A program made the translations under genes and the position numbers. A DNA stretch of 53,198 nucleotides, from assembly GCA_015063795.1 (NCBI GenBank), contig SVTL01000014.1:1-53198 (forward strand). The letters run 5' to 3'. Each line of letters begins with the position of its first letter. Positions within the stretch are counted from its first letter, which is position 1. Below are positions 7,110-14,351 of this stretch, in pieces. Below the pieces are notes generated by a model, which saw only the letters and a list, made by a program, of their open reading frames with translations, was not told the origin of the DNA and ran no database searches. This DNA comes from Oscillospiraceae bacterium (GTDB lineage Bacteria > Bacillota > Clostridia > Oscillospirales > CAG-272).

Positions 7110-7538
7110 TCAAAGCGCTTTGCCGTAGATCCATTCCTCTGCTTCCTGCCCGGGCGGAAAGAAGCCCCCGATGCGGTGATAGCCGATGGCCTCGTAGAAG
7201 CGGTAGGCGGTCTCGTCGGACTGGGTGGAGGTCAGCGTATAAGAAAAGCCCATCGCCTTCATGTCCGCTTCCCATCGGCGCATCATGGCTTTGCCACAGC
7301 CCTTTCCGCGGCAGGCCTCGTCCAAAAACAGCAGATCGAGGAAGGGAAGCGTCTGCCAGAAGAGGCTGTAGCGCAGAATGCCGCGGATGGGGGAGGCATT
7401 GCCGCTTTCCTCCTTGAGCACATACACCTGCTTTTGGTGGATGCAGTCGGCAAGGCGGTGGGCAGGAATGTGGCGGTCGTAGACAAGAAGGGCGTCAAGA
7501 TCACGGATCTCGGCGGGAAGAATGGTGATGGTCGGCAT
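7110..7538 (-). CDS. GNAT-family N-acetyltransferase
   Basis: The 142-residue protein has the GNAT fold signature: the acetyl-CoA pyrophosphate loop RGKGCG (77-82) in ACRGKGCGKAMM, preceded by the beta strand LPFLDLLFLDE, and the later segment ETAYRFYEAIGYHRIGGF that is the usual C-terminal motif B. It has no signal or transmembrane part. A sigma-A type promoter lies just upstream (7569-7597), and the next gene downstream starts after a gap of 156 bp. Acceptor substrate is not predictable. Confidence 0.85.
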   Translation of the reverse strand: MPTITILPAEIRDLDALLVYDRHIPAHRLADCIHQKQVYVLKEESGNASPIRGILRYSLFWQTLPFLDLLFLDEACRGKGCGKAMMRRWEADMKAMGFSYTLTSTQSDETAYRFYEAIGYHRIGGFFPPGQEAEEWIYGKAL

Positions 7539-7568
7539 GGCAGACTCGCTTTCTGTTGCGTTTGATCC

Positions 7569-7597
7569 AGTATATCACATTCTTTTGCCTCCATCAA
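7569..7597 (-). promoter_or_regulatory. Sigma-A type promoter of the GNAT gene
   Basis: On the minus strand TTGATG (7592-7597) and TATACT (7569-7574) are 17 bp apart, with TGTGA directly before the -10. The start codon is about 30 bases further on. Confidence 0.6.
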
Positions 7598-7703
7598 GTC
7601 CTTTTCTTTACAATTTGGAAGAAAAATGTTTTTCTCTCAGTCACGAATCAGAGCGGCTTTTCCCGTATCATAGTATAAGAAGAAGTCTTGAAAGGGGAAC
7701 GCC

Positions 7704-8366
7704 ATGCTGTATCTGATCACGTTTTTGGAGGGGATCATCACCTTCATCTCGCCCTGCCTGCTGCCCATGCTGCCGATCTATGTGTCGTATTTTGCGGGAG
7801 GCGAGGAGCGTTCGGCGAAAAAAACGCTTGTCAACGCCGTCGGCTTCGTCCTCGGCTTCACAACGGTCTTTGTTCTGCTGGGGGCTCTGGCGGGGACGGT
7901 GGGAAGCTTCTTGAAGGAGCATCGGACGGCGGTGGACATCGTCTCGGGCGCGCTGGTGGTGGTGTTCGGCCTTCACTATCTGGGGCTGTTTCAGCTGCCC
8001 TTCTTCCGCGGACGGGGCTTCACGGCCTCGGACAAGCCGCTGGGACCTCTTTCCGCGTTCTTGTTCGGTCTGATCTTTTCGGTGGGCTGGACGCCCTGCG
8101 TGGGTGCGTTTCTCGGCTCGGCGCTGTCGCTGGCCTCTCAGCAGGGGCAGATGGGCGAGGGCGTGCTGCTGCTGTTGGTCTATTCGCTGGGGCTGGGACT
8201 GCCGTTTGTGTTCAGCGCCATTCTCATCGATAAGCTGAAAAGCGCATTTTCCTTCATCAAACGGCATTATCGGATCATCAACACGATCAGCGGATGCTTT
8301 CTGATCCTGGTGGGCGTGCTGATGATGAGCGGTCTGCTGGGGCGCTTCCTCGCCCTGCTGGCGTGA
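7704..8366 (+). CDS. ccdA: CcdA-type thiol-disulfide interchange membrane protein
   Basis: A 220-residue integral membrane protein with six predicted hydrophobic segments. It has the CcdA hallmarks: ISPCLLPMLP in the first membrane helix (Cys18) and GWTPCVGAF in the fourth (Cys132), the two cysteines that carry electrons across the membrane. CcdA takes reducing power from cytoplasmic thioredoxin and passes it to an extracytoplasmic thioredoxin-like protein. That partner is encoded 30 bp downstream, and the pair ends at a strong terminator, so this is a two-gene operon. No cytochrome c maturation gene is in the window, and the likely use here is general repair or maturation of exported thiol proteins. 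A good AAAGGGG site precedes ATG 7704. Confidence 0.9.
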   Translation: MLYLITFLEGIITFISPCLLPMLPIYVSYFAGGEERSAKKTLVNAVGFVLGFTTVFVLLGALAGTVGSFLKEHRTAVDIVSGALVVVFGLHYLGLFQLPFFRGRGFTASDKPLGPLSAFLFGLIFSVGWTPCVGAFLGSALSLASQQGQMGEGVLLLLVYSLGLGLPFVFSAILIDKLKSAFSFIKRHYRIINTISGCFLILVGVLMMSGLLGRFLALLA

Positions 8367-8396
8367 GAAAACAAGGACAACGGGAGGATAGAAAGA

Positions 8397-9044
8397 ATGA
8401 ACAAAACGATCAAATGGATCCTTTTGACGGTGGTTTTTGCCGCGCTTCTGGCCGGCGTGTGGCTGCTGTATCAAAAGCTGGGAAGCGAATATAAGCCGGA
8501 TGCGCTCTTTCCCGTCGAGGGGGAATCCACCACCGCGGTCACCGCGGGCGGCGAAACGGGTTCGGAGGGAGAAACAACGGCCCCTGCCGAAAACGGGGAG
8601 GAAGACAAGCAGCCTGCCTTTGATTTCACCGTTTATGATTACGACGGCAATGCCGTCAAGCTGTCCGACTTTTTCGGAAAGCCCATCGTGCTGAACTTCT
8701 GGGCGTCCTGGTGCTCGCCTTGTAAGGCCGAGATGCCCGACTTTGAGGAGATCTACCGCGAACACGGCGAGCAGATCCAATTTCTCATGGTCAACATGAC
8801 CGACGGCCGTCAGGAGACGGTGGCAAGCGCGCAGGATTTCATCGACGGTCAGGGCTACACCTTCCCCGTCTATTTTGATAAGGACACCGATGCGGCCACT
8901 GCCTATTACGTCACAGGCATCCCCATGACCGTCTTCATCGACAAGGACGGGTACATGGAGGCCTATGCCATGTCGATGCTGGACAAGGAGACGCTGCTCA
9001 AGGGCATCGCCATGATCTCCGATGTCGGTCAAAGCGAAGACTAA
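8397..9044 (+). CDS. TlpA/ResA-like membrane-anchored thioredoxin
   Basis: The 215-residue protein begins with an uncleaved signal anchor (about 7-25) and a linker rich in Thr, Glu and Gly (about 40-70), which places the catalytic domain outside the membrane. The thioredoxin domain (about 73-215) has WASWCSPCK with Cys106 and Cys109, the usual insert after strand 3, and the cis-Pro segment TGIPMTVFID. That is the TlpA/ResA/DsbE layout, a reductase for exported disulfides. CcdA, 30 bp upstream, is its expected electron donor. Client proteins are unknown. Confidence 0.9.
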   Translation: MNKTIKWILLTVVFAALLAGVWLLYQKLGSEYKPDALFPVEGESTTAVTAGGETGSEGETTAPAENGEEDKQPAFDFTVYDYDGNAVKLSDFFGKPIVLNFWASWCSPCKAEMPDFEEIYREHGEQIQFLMVNMTDGRQETVASAQDFIDGQGYTFPVYFDKDTDAATAYYVTGIPMTVFIDKDGYMEAYAMSMLDKETLLKGIAMISDVGQSED

Positions 9045-9092
9045 AAAACAAAAGGGGCACTTCGTCTCTGCATTCATAGCGGAGAAAACACG

Positions 9093-9127
9093 AACACCAC
9101 CAAGGAATTTTCTTTGGTGGTGTTTTT
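9093..9127 (+). terminator. Rho-independent terminator of ccdA-tlpA
   Basis: AACACCACCAA pairs with TTGGTGGTGTT, loop of about ten bases, followed by TTT. It lies about 50 bases after the thioredoxin-like gene. Confidence 0.85.
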
Positions 9128-9148
9128 CTGTGCGCGATAGCTTACCAA

Positions 9149-9275
9149 AGCCTCCCTTGTGTAAAGGGAGGTGGCTCGCGTAAGCGAGACGGAGGGATTG
9201 TAAGAACGCAAAAGTTTATTCTAAAACAATCCCTCAGTCACCTTTGGTGACAGCTCCCTTTGCACAAGGGAGCCT
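9149..9275. repeat. Gene-less copy of the DUF559 element ends (copy 3)
   Basis: A 127-bp unit with the same outer hairpins as copies 1 and 2 but new inner stems that still pair: CTCGC-gtaa-GCGAG on the left and GTCACC-ttt-GGTGAC on the right. The inverted match extends outwards here to CCAAAG / CTTTGG. The spacer between the ends is AT-rich and has no gene. It sits between the ccdA operon terminator and the AT-rich XRE regulator gene. Confidence 0.75.
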
Positions 9276-9347
9276 TTGGTTTGTGAGTCCCAAAACTCCG
9301 TCAATTTTCCTGACAAGCACTGCTTTTGTATCCACAAAAGCAATATC

Positions 9348-10139
9348 TTATTTCGATTTTTCTTTTATCTTTGCAATTTCTTCATTAAAACCTTCGCGGA
9401 AACCATACCAACCTTCTTTCACTTTATAGATGTCAAGTACACGCAAAGCATTCTCGTAATATTCCAAAGCTTCATCATATTCGCCCCTGTCCTCGCAACA
9501 TTCCGCCATCCGGTATGTGATAAACATAAATGCATAGAGCGCCTCATTAAACTCTTGACATGCCGCATCCCATTTTTCTTTTCCTTCCAAAATGGACGCT
9601 TTCAATCTCTGATTCGAGAAACGAATATCGGGAATAATATCGATTGCCTTTCGCGCACTTTCAAAATCTCCTTTTGCTTTGTACGCATACGCCAAGAATT
9701 GGCAAGCATCATATTTTATTGCTTCGTCTTTGGAAAGATCAATAATTTTCAACGCAATAGCGATAACCTCGTCGGGAGTTTCCTCACTGTTCATAACATA
9801 AAGTCTGTTAATCAAAAGAATAACGTTATCAGGATATGTTTTTAATCCTTCATCAATAATGTTTCGTGCTTTTTCCCAATCGGAACTACGATATTTCCAG
9901 CTTTCTTTTGCGATAGCAAATGCTTTATCTTCAATTTCTTTCAAATTGAAATCGAAAAGAACATCCATTGATACATCAAAATAACTTGCCAAAGCAGGAG
10001 CAAGCGTGATATCGGGCAAAGCTATATTATTTTCCCATTTGCTAACCGCTTGAAAGGAAACGCCAATACTATCTGCAAGCTGTTCTTGCGTAACGCCGCG
10101 CTGTTTTCTCAATTCTTTAATTTTGTTTCCAATATTCAT
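9348..10139 (-). CDS. XRE-family HTH regulator with TPR-like repeats
   Basis: The start at 10139 follows GGAGGTG by five bases. Residues about 1-60 are an XRE helix-turn-helix: IKELRKQRGVTQEQLADSIGV and the recognition helix in VSFQAVSKWEN. The rest of the 263 residues is helical with TPR-like signatures (ACQFLAYAYKAKGDFESARKAI, AECCEDRGEYDEALEYYENAL), a layout seen in peptide- or stress-responsive Firmicutes regulators. The gene is markedly AT-rich compared with its neighbours and abuts a palindromic repeat copy, so it may have been acquired. Its target genes and any signal are unknown. Confidence 0.85.
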   Translation of the reverse strand: MNIGNKIKELRKQRGVTQEQLADSIGVSFQAVSKWENNIALPDITLAPALASYFDVSMDVLFDFNLKEIEDKAFAIAKESWKYRSSDWEKARNIIDEGLKTYPDNVILLINRLYVMNSEETPDEVIAIALKIIDLSKDEAIKYDACQFLAYAYKAKGDFESARKAIDIIPDIRFSNQRLKASILEGKEKWDAACQEFNEALYAFMFITYRMAECCEDRGEYDEALEYYENALRVLDIYKVKEGWYGFREGFNEEIAKIKEKSK

Positions 10140-10183
10140 AAATTCACCTCCGAAATTCAAGGCGGCACCTGCCTTGTGCTTTT

Positions 10184-10213
10184 ATTATATCACGACGATC
10201 TTTTTTTTGACAA
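10184..10213 (-). promoter_or_regulatory. Promoter of the XRE regulator gene
   Basis: On the minus strand TTGTCA (10208-10213) and TATAAT (10184-10189) are 18 bp apart, with CGTGA before the -10. Transcription would begin about 40 bases before the ATG. Confidence 0.6.
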
Positions 10214-10254
10214 TAACTGCTTAAACGAGGTTTTTCAACTGTCGGTTGAAAAGT

Positions 10255-10287
10255 AAAAACGCACCACCAATGTAGATGATGCGTTTT
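10255..10287 (-). terminator. Terminator of the HAD phosphatase gene
   Basis: Read on the minus strand, CGCATCATC pairs with GGTGGTGCG (two G-U pairs) around a six-base loop and is followed by TTTTT. It lies 60 bases after the HAD gene. On the plus strand the same pairs would be A-C mismatches, so it works in the minus direction. Confidence 0.75.
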
Positions 10288-10346
10288 CCTGCTTTATGGT
10301 AGGCACTTCAAACGTGCTCCTTTTTTATGTCTTTTCATCGGGGCGG

Positions 10347-11072
10347 TCAGCTCTCTTCGCCCACATTCAGCGCGGTCCACTCCTCGTAGTTGTACAGCAG
10401 GTGGTCGGTCAGCGCCTCGATGGCCTCGCGCTCGCTGTCGTAATGCTTGTCGTAAACAGCCACCGTCTCGATGCCGGCCCGCTTGGCTGCTTCAATGCCC
10501 ACCAGCGAATCCTCAAAGGCCAGGCATTCCTCCGGCTCCGCTTCCAGCTCACGCAATATGCGGCGGTAGATCTCGGGGCTGGGCTTGGTCTCCTTCACGT
10601 CATCCCGCGTGAGGATCAGGGAAAAATGCTCGTCCAGATCGGCCTTTTTCATGATGTTGACGTTCTGCAGACGGTAGACCTCCATGGTGTTGCGGCGGCT
10701 GGTGGAGGCGATGGCCAGCGTGTACCCCTTTTTCTTCAGCAAACGGACCAGCCTGTCCGCGCCCGGCTTATAGTCCACCTTGTAGCGGAGCAGATCCTGG
10801 GCGATGCTGTACCGCAGCTCGTGGATCTCCTCCTCGCTCAGGTTGGCGCCGTACTTGGCCTTCAGAAACGCGAAATACTGAAGGATGCTGCCGTCGTTTT
10901 TGTTGTATTTTCGCAGGACCGCATCGCGCCGGGACTGAACATCCGCCGATTCCTTTTTGCCGTCGGTGCGGATGCGCGAGATCAGCTCAGCATCCACCTC
11001 ATTCCACATGCCCACCGAATCGATCAGCGTGCCGTCCATGTCGAAAATGATGACCTTTTTTCCCTCTAACAT
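10347..11072 (-). CDS. HAD-superfamily phosphatase (beta-phosphoglucomutase-like)
   Basis: The 241-residue protein has the HAD motifs: DMDGTLIDS (11-19, nucleophile Asp11 and acid/base Asp13), the motif II region ASTSRRN, the Lys in KPSPEIYRRIL (motif III) and FEDSLVGIEAAKRAG (motif IV). The helical cap lies between residues about 20 and 95, as in the subfamily I phosphatases and beta-phosphoglucomutases. It may dephosphorylate a small sugar phosphate. The TIGR04076 gene lies 30 bp upstream on the same strand and may share the transcript. Confidence 0.85.
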   Translation of the reverse strand: MLEGKKVIIFDMDGTLIDSVGMWNEVDAELISRIRTDGKKESADVQSRRDAVLRKYNKNDGSILQYFAFLKAKYGANLSEEEIHELRYSIAQDLLRYKVDYKPGADRLVRLLKKKGYTLAIASTSRRNTMEVYRLQNVNIMKKADLDEHFSLILTRDDVKETKPSPEIYRRILRELEAEPEECLAFEDSLVGIEAAKRAGIETVAVYDKHYDSEREAIEALTDHLLYNYEEWTALNVGEES

Positions 11073-11102
11073 TGTCGCTTCGCTCCTTTCGACCGTCGGG
11101 TA

Positions 11103-11417
11103 TCAGTCGGCATCCTCATCCAGCGCCTCCAGCAGGAAGCTGACCGGACGGAAGCCGTCGTTGCAGGAGATCATGGCCGAGGCGGGATTCTTCATCCAGC
11201 CGTCGTAAAAATCGGTTCCGCCGTGGGCAAGAGCCATGACAAACGGCGACATGCTCTCCCAAGCGCTTGTGCAGAGCCCGTCCGGCTTTTCCCAGCCGTT
11301 GGCAACAAACACCTGCCCGAGCTGCATATCGCAGGCGTGCTCGATGGGGTTTTCGTAAGAAGCGATCAGATCCTCATACCGCGCCATTTTCATCACCGTG
11401 ATCCGAACCTTTTTCAT
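11103..11417 (-). CDS. TIGR04076 family protein
   Basis: The start at 11417 follows AAGGAGG by ten bases; a longer frame runs antisense through the tRNA gene and is not real. The 104-residue protein (MKKVRITVMKM, then GQVFVANGWEKPDGLCTSAW, MALAHGGTDFYDGWM, and SCNDGFRPVSFLLEAL) has the order of conserved blocks known from the small TIGR04076 family of anaerobes, in which the Cys of the last block and the GGxxF motif are typical. Function of the family is not established. The HAD phosphatase gene follows after 30 bp. Confidence 0.75.
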   Translation of the reverse strand: MKKVRITVMKMARYEDLIASYENPIEHACDMQLGQVFVANGWEKPDGLCTSAWESMSPFVMALAHGGTDFYDGWMKNPASAMISCNDGFRPVSFLLEALDEDAD

Positions 11418-11452
11418 CGGCGGCCGACCTCCTTGCAAAAGAATGAGAGTGG

Positions 11453-11491
11453 AAAAAGAGGAGGAAATCTCTGAAAAAAAGACTTCCTCCC
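11453..11491 (-). terminator. Hairpin after the tRNA gene
   Basis: On the minus strand GGAGGAA (near 11484-11490) pairs with TTTCCTCC (near 11460-11467) and is followed by TCTTTTTCC. It starts a few bases after the tRNA 3' end and would terminate the tRNA transcript. Confidence 0.65.
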
Positions 11492-11497
11492 GCTCTT

Positions 11498-11573
<76 letters not shown>

Positions 11574-11727
11574 ATTTCCTTTTTCATTATAGCGATTTTG
11601 TCTTCGCTTGTCAAGGGCTTTTTTCAAAAGCAGATGGGAAACGCGAGCACTTTTCACGTCTGTCGGGAAGCGCCGGCAAAAAGAGAGAAGCTTTTTTCAT
11701 TTCCCGATGCTTCTCCCTTTTTGTTTT

Positions 11728-12165
11728 TTATGCTTTTTCTGCACGCTGTTTTTTTAACAGCTCATTGACCTTGGCGGTGTTTTTTCTTGTGATGGCGTAA
11801 ATGACCACCCAGACGGCCAGATAGCCGAGAAGGAACACGGCCGAAAAGATCAGAAGCGGTTTGGTGCCCGCCTGCAGCCAATCGTTGAGGCGGAAGGTGA
11901 GCAGATATCCCGCATACAAAACGGCACCGTGGATCAGAATGGCTGCCGCCAGCGGGAGACGCTCAATGGCATAGAGCACGTTCAGCCCGCCCGCAGCAAA
12001 GGCCAGCGCATACAGAGAAAAGATGCCGCGGCAGAGCTGATCGACGCTCAGCGTTTCCACGCCCGCAAAGCGGTGCAGGATCAGGTAAACAACAGCCAGC
12101 ACCAGCGGGCCGAAGCCGCCGCCCACAAGACCGCGGAAGCAAAAGTCCGAGATTGTTTTTTTCAT
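11728..12165 (-). CDS. DUF3021 membrane protein
   Basis: The 145-residue protein has four hydrophobic segments (about 10-32, 45-66, 70-92 and 102-125) and a basic C-terminal tail, the DUF3021 layout. Its start overlaps the stop of the LytTR regulator gene by four bases (ATGA). LytTR-DUF3021 pairs are recurrent in Firmicutes; the membrane protein is thought to modulate the regulator. The pair lies downstream of an ABC exporter in the same operon, which suggests the transporter and regulator belong to one system, such as response to an antimicrobial or peptide. Biochemical function is unknown. Confidence 0.8.
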   Translation of the reverse strand: MKKTISDFCFRGLVGGGFGPLVLAVVYLILHRFAGVETLSVDQLCRGIFSLYALAFAAGGLNVLYAIERLPLAAAILIHGAVLYAGYLLTFRLNDWLQAGTKPLLIFSAVFLLGYLAVWVVIYAITRKNTAKVNELLKKQRAEKA

Positions 12166-12605
12166 ATCGATTCATACCTCCTTCGGATGTCCGCAAAGCA
12201 GCGTCTGGACACGTAATCCCGATGTCCGCAGGCAAACACCGCGTCCACGCCGCCGCTGAAGACCGCATCAAAGCGTTGGATACGCTGTTCGTTGGCCAGC
12301 GCGGATTTGTTGATGCGGATGAAATAGGCGGGCAGAATCGCCTCCAGATCGCGAAGGCTCTCCGAAAGGCGATAGTGCCTGCCGTCGGAATCGATGGCGA
12401 TGACCTTCCGCCGCAGGACGGTGATGCATTCGATGTCCGAAAACAGAAGCCGCCGCATTCCGCTTTCGCCCTGCCCGAGAAGGCTGTCCTGCCCCGTGTG
12501 GGTACGGACGAGGGTTTCGATCTGCTGTGTGAGCGAGGAGGGGGCGTGAACGACGGCGATGATCTCCTCCTCCGCCTGCTTGTCTACGATAAGCTTGTAT
12601 TTCAT
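12162..12605 (-). CDS. LytTR-family DNA-binding regulator
   Basis: The 147-residue protein has an N-terminal region of about 45 residues without a receiver domain and a C-terminal LytTR domain (about 48-147): LLFSDIECITVLRRKVIAI, then HYRLSESLRDLEAIL, YFIRINKSALAN and the final VSRRCFADIRRRY. It lacks the phosphoacceptor domain of AgrA/ComE, as is usual for LytTR proteins paired with DUF3021. It most likely regulates its own operon. It overlaps the DUF3021 gene by four bases and lies 12 bp from the ABC permease gene. Confidence 0.85.
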   Translation of the reverse strand: MKYKLIVDKQAEEEIIAVVHAPSSLTQQIETLVRTHTGQDSLLGQGESGMRRLLFSDIECITVLRRKVIAIDSDGRHYRLSESLRDLEAILPAYFIRINKSALANEQRIQRFDAVFSGGVDAVFACGHRDYVSRRCFADIRRRYESI

Positions 12606-12617
12606 GTGTCCGAATCC

Positions 12618-13352
12618 TTATTGTTGTTTCATTTGCCTGAGAAAGAAGAAGACGGCCGCCGCCGTTGTCAGCCCTGCATAGAGAAGGATGGGCAGGGCGT
12701 GGGGGAGGACAGTCTCAAACGAACCCTGAAGCAGGGCTTTTTCCGCTTCCACAGCGTGGAGAAAGGGGAGCGCATCGGCGGCGGTCTTCAGCCATTCTCC
12801 CGCCAGAGACAGATCGAACCACACCCCCGAAAGCCAGGCGGCGAGGTTGGTCAGCAGCGCACCGCAGAGACTGCTCGTCTGCTTGACGCTCAGCACACTG
12901 CCGCACAAAAGTCCCAGCGCAATGTGGAAAAGGGCCATGGGCAGGATGCCGAGCAGGGCATGGAGCGTGCGGATGCTCAGCGGCAGTCCCAGCGGAACGG
13001 CGGCCAGATAGCAGACAGCGGCCTGTCCCAGCGCGATGGGCAGAAGCGGAAGTGTGTACCCGACGATGAAGTCAAAGGCCGTTAACGGCGTTGTGTAAAG
13101 CCTTTGCAAAAAAGCACTCTCCCGATCCTTGGCGACCAGCGTTCCCGCGAAGAGTGTCAGAAACGACAGGGAAAACACCGTGATGCCCGGCGTCAGCGAG
13201 CCGATTTCAAACAGACTCACGGGGATGTTTTTCTGAATGGTGTGGAGAAGCAGAAGCAGGATCAGAGGAAAGACCGATCCGAAGAACAGGTGGATCGGAT
13301 CGCGCAGAATCTCTTTTGCACAGCGCTTGGCGAAGGTCAGCATTCGTTTCAT
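12618..13352 (-). CDS. ABC-2 type transporter permease
   Basis: The 244-residue protein has six predicted membrane helices in the ABC-2 arrangement: an N-terminal helix after KEILRDPIHLFFGSVFPL, a pair around 50-75, then helices near 95-120, 130-155, 165-190 and 220-240. The cytoplasmic segment AKDRESAFLQRLYTTPL between helices 2 and 3 is typical of the coupling helix in drug and peptide exporters. It overlaps the ATPase gene by four bases, so the two form one transporter, probably as a dimer of each. Likely an exporter; cargo is unknown. Confidence 0.85.
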   Translation of the reverse strand: MKRMLTFAKRCAKEILRDPIHLFFGSVFPLILLLLLHTIQKNIPVSLFEIGSLTPGITVFSLSFLTLFAGTLVAKDRESAFLQRLYTTPLTAFDFIVGYTLPLLPIALGQAAVCYLAAVPLGLPLSIRTLHALLGILPMALFHIALGLLCGSVLSVKQTSSLCGALLTNLAAWLSGVWFDLSLAGEWLKTAADALPFLHAVEAEKALLQGSFETVLPHALPILLYAGLTTAAAVFFFLRQMKQQ

Positions 13353-14077
13353 ACCGTCTCCTCCCCGGAAAGGGCGATGAATGCGCTTTCAAAATCGGCC
13401 TTTCCCGTTTGCTCCTTCCACGCATCGGCGCTTTCCACGCCGAGAAGACGTCCCTTTTTTAAGATCCCGATGCGGTCGGAGAGGGCCTCGGCCTCCTCCA
13501 GATAATGGGTGGTCAGCACAACGGTCACCCGTCCCTTCAGCGATTCGATGGTCTTCCAAAGGGCGTGTCGGGAAAGGACATCCAGCCCCAGCGTCGGCTC
13601 GTCTAAAAAGAGGATTTGCGGCTCACTGATCAGGGCCATGGCCAGACTGACGCGCCTCTGCCAGCCGCCCGAAAGCCGCTCGGCCCTCTCGTCAAGACGA
13701 TCGTTCAGCGAAAAACGGTCGGAGAGGACAGAGATCCGCTCTTCTGTCTTGTGCTTGGACAGCGAATGGATGCCGGTTATCAGCTCCAGATTCTCTCTCA
13801 CGCTCAGCTTCGGCGCCACCGCGTTCTCCTGCGGCGAAACCCCGATCCGCCGCTTGACCTGCTGCGGCTCGCGCTTCACGCTGTATCCGCCAACGATCGC
13901 ATCGCCGTGAGTGGGCTGTGTCAGGCAGGACAGCATCTTGATCAGCGTGGTCTTGCCTGCGCCGTTCACCCCCAGCAGGGCAAACAGCTCCCCTGTGCGG
14001 ATGGTCAGCGAAAGCGGTTCGATGGCGGTCTTGCTTCCGTAGCGCTTGCTCAGTGCCGTTGTTTGAATGGCATACAT
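13349..14077 (-). CDS. ABC transporter ATP-binding protein
   Basis: The start at 14077 has a GGAGGG site seven bases away; an upstream extension to 14254 runs through tandem repeats and is rejected. The 242-residue ATPase has Walker A GVNGAGKTT (about 36-44), a Q-loop in IGVSPQENAVAP, signature LSGGWQRR, Walker B ILFLDEPTLGLD and a switch His in TTHYLEEAE. The sequence is of the DrrA/CcmA multidrug or peptide exporter type. In the signature the usual Gln or Met after LSGG is Trp. It is the first gene of the operon with the permease, LytTR and DUF3021 genes. Confidence 0.9.
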   Translation of the reverse strand: MYAIQTTALSKRYGSKTAIEPLSLTIRTGELFALLGVNGAGKTTLIKMLSCLTQPTHGDAIVGGYSVKREPQQVKRRIGVSPQENAVAPKLSVRENLELITGIHSLSKHKTEERISVLSDRFSLNDRLDERAERLSGGWQRRVSLAMALISEPQILFLDEPTLGLDVLSRHALWKTIESLKGRVTVVLTTHYLEEAEALSDRIGILKKGRLLGVESADAWKEQTGKADFESAFIALSGEETV

Positions 14078-14160
14078 GTGTTTTCCCTCCTTTGCCTTTT
14101 TATGATAGCACAAAACAAGAGAAAAAACACAGCAAAAGTCTCTTCGGTCATTTTCGGTGT

Positions 14161-14280
14161 GCGATCGGTCATCAAAAAAGCAACGCCGGATGAAAGCACG
14201 GTCGCCCATAAAAAGGCGATCCCGAATAAAGCCACGGTCATCGAAAAAAAGCAACGCCGGATCAAACCGCGGACACCGAT
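14161..14280. repeat. Degenerate tandem repeat of about 35 bp
   Basis: Three to four divergent units lie in tandem between the ABC ATPase start and the hydrogenase terminator. GCAACGCCGGAT occurs at 14180 and 14251 (71 bp apart, two units), and between them lies the related GGCGATCCCGAAT. CGGTCATC also recurs at this 71-bp spacing. The last unit continues into the terminator at 14281-14322, where the same core reads GGCGATACCGGGT. All frames stay open on both strands, but no start or ribosome site supports a gene. Confidence 0.6.
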
Positions 14281-14322
14281 AAAACAGGCGATACCGGGTA
14301 ATACCAAGTATCGCCTGTTTTT
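14281..14322 (-). terminator. Terminator of the hydABC operon
   Basis: A perfect 13-14 bp stem, AAAACAGGCGATAC with GTATCGCCTGTTTT, and a 13-base loop, T-run on both sides. It lies 30 bases after the hydA stop. Confidence 0.85.
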
Positions 14323-14351
14323 ATGCTTTCATGAAAGGAAGGGGGATGCGA

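Larger units (their letters stand above)
9045..9347. other. Intergenic region: terminator and repeats, no gene
   Basis: This 303-bp gap holds the ccdA operon terminator (9093-9127), the third palindromic copy (9149-9275), and then a block beginning GTCAATTTTCCTGACAAGC (9300-9318) and running on as ACTGCTTTTGTATCCACAAA, which is shared in whole or part with the flanks of copies 1 and 2. Confidence 0.7.

Noticed and set aside
7668-9077. Minus-strand frame of about 470 codons opposite ccdA and the thioredoxin-like gene
   Set aside because: The plus strand has two proteins with catalytic Cys motifs, proper ribosome sites and a terminator.
14050-14307. Small hydrophobic frame over the tandem repeats upstream of the ABC ATPase
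   Set aside because: All frames are open because of the repeat composition; no ribosome site.
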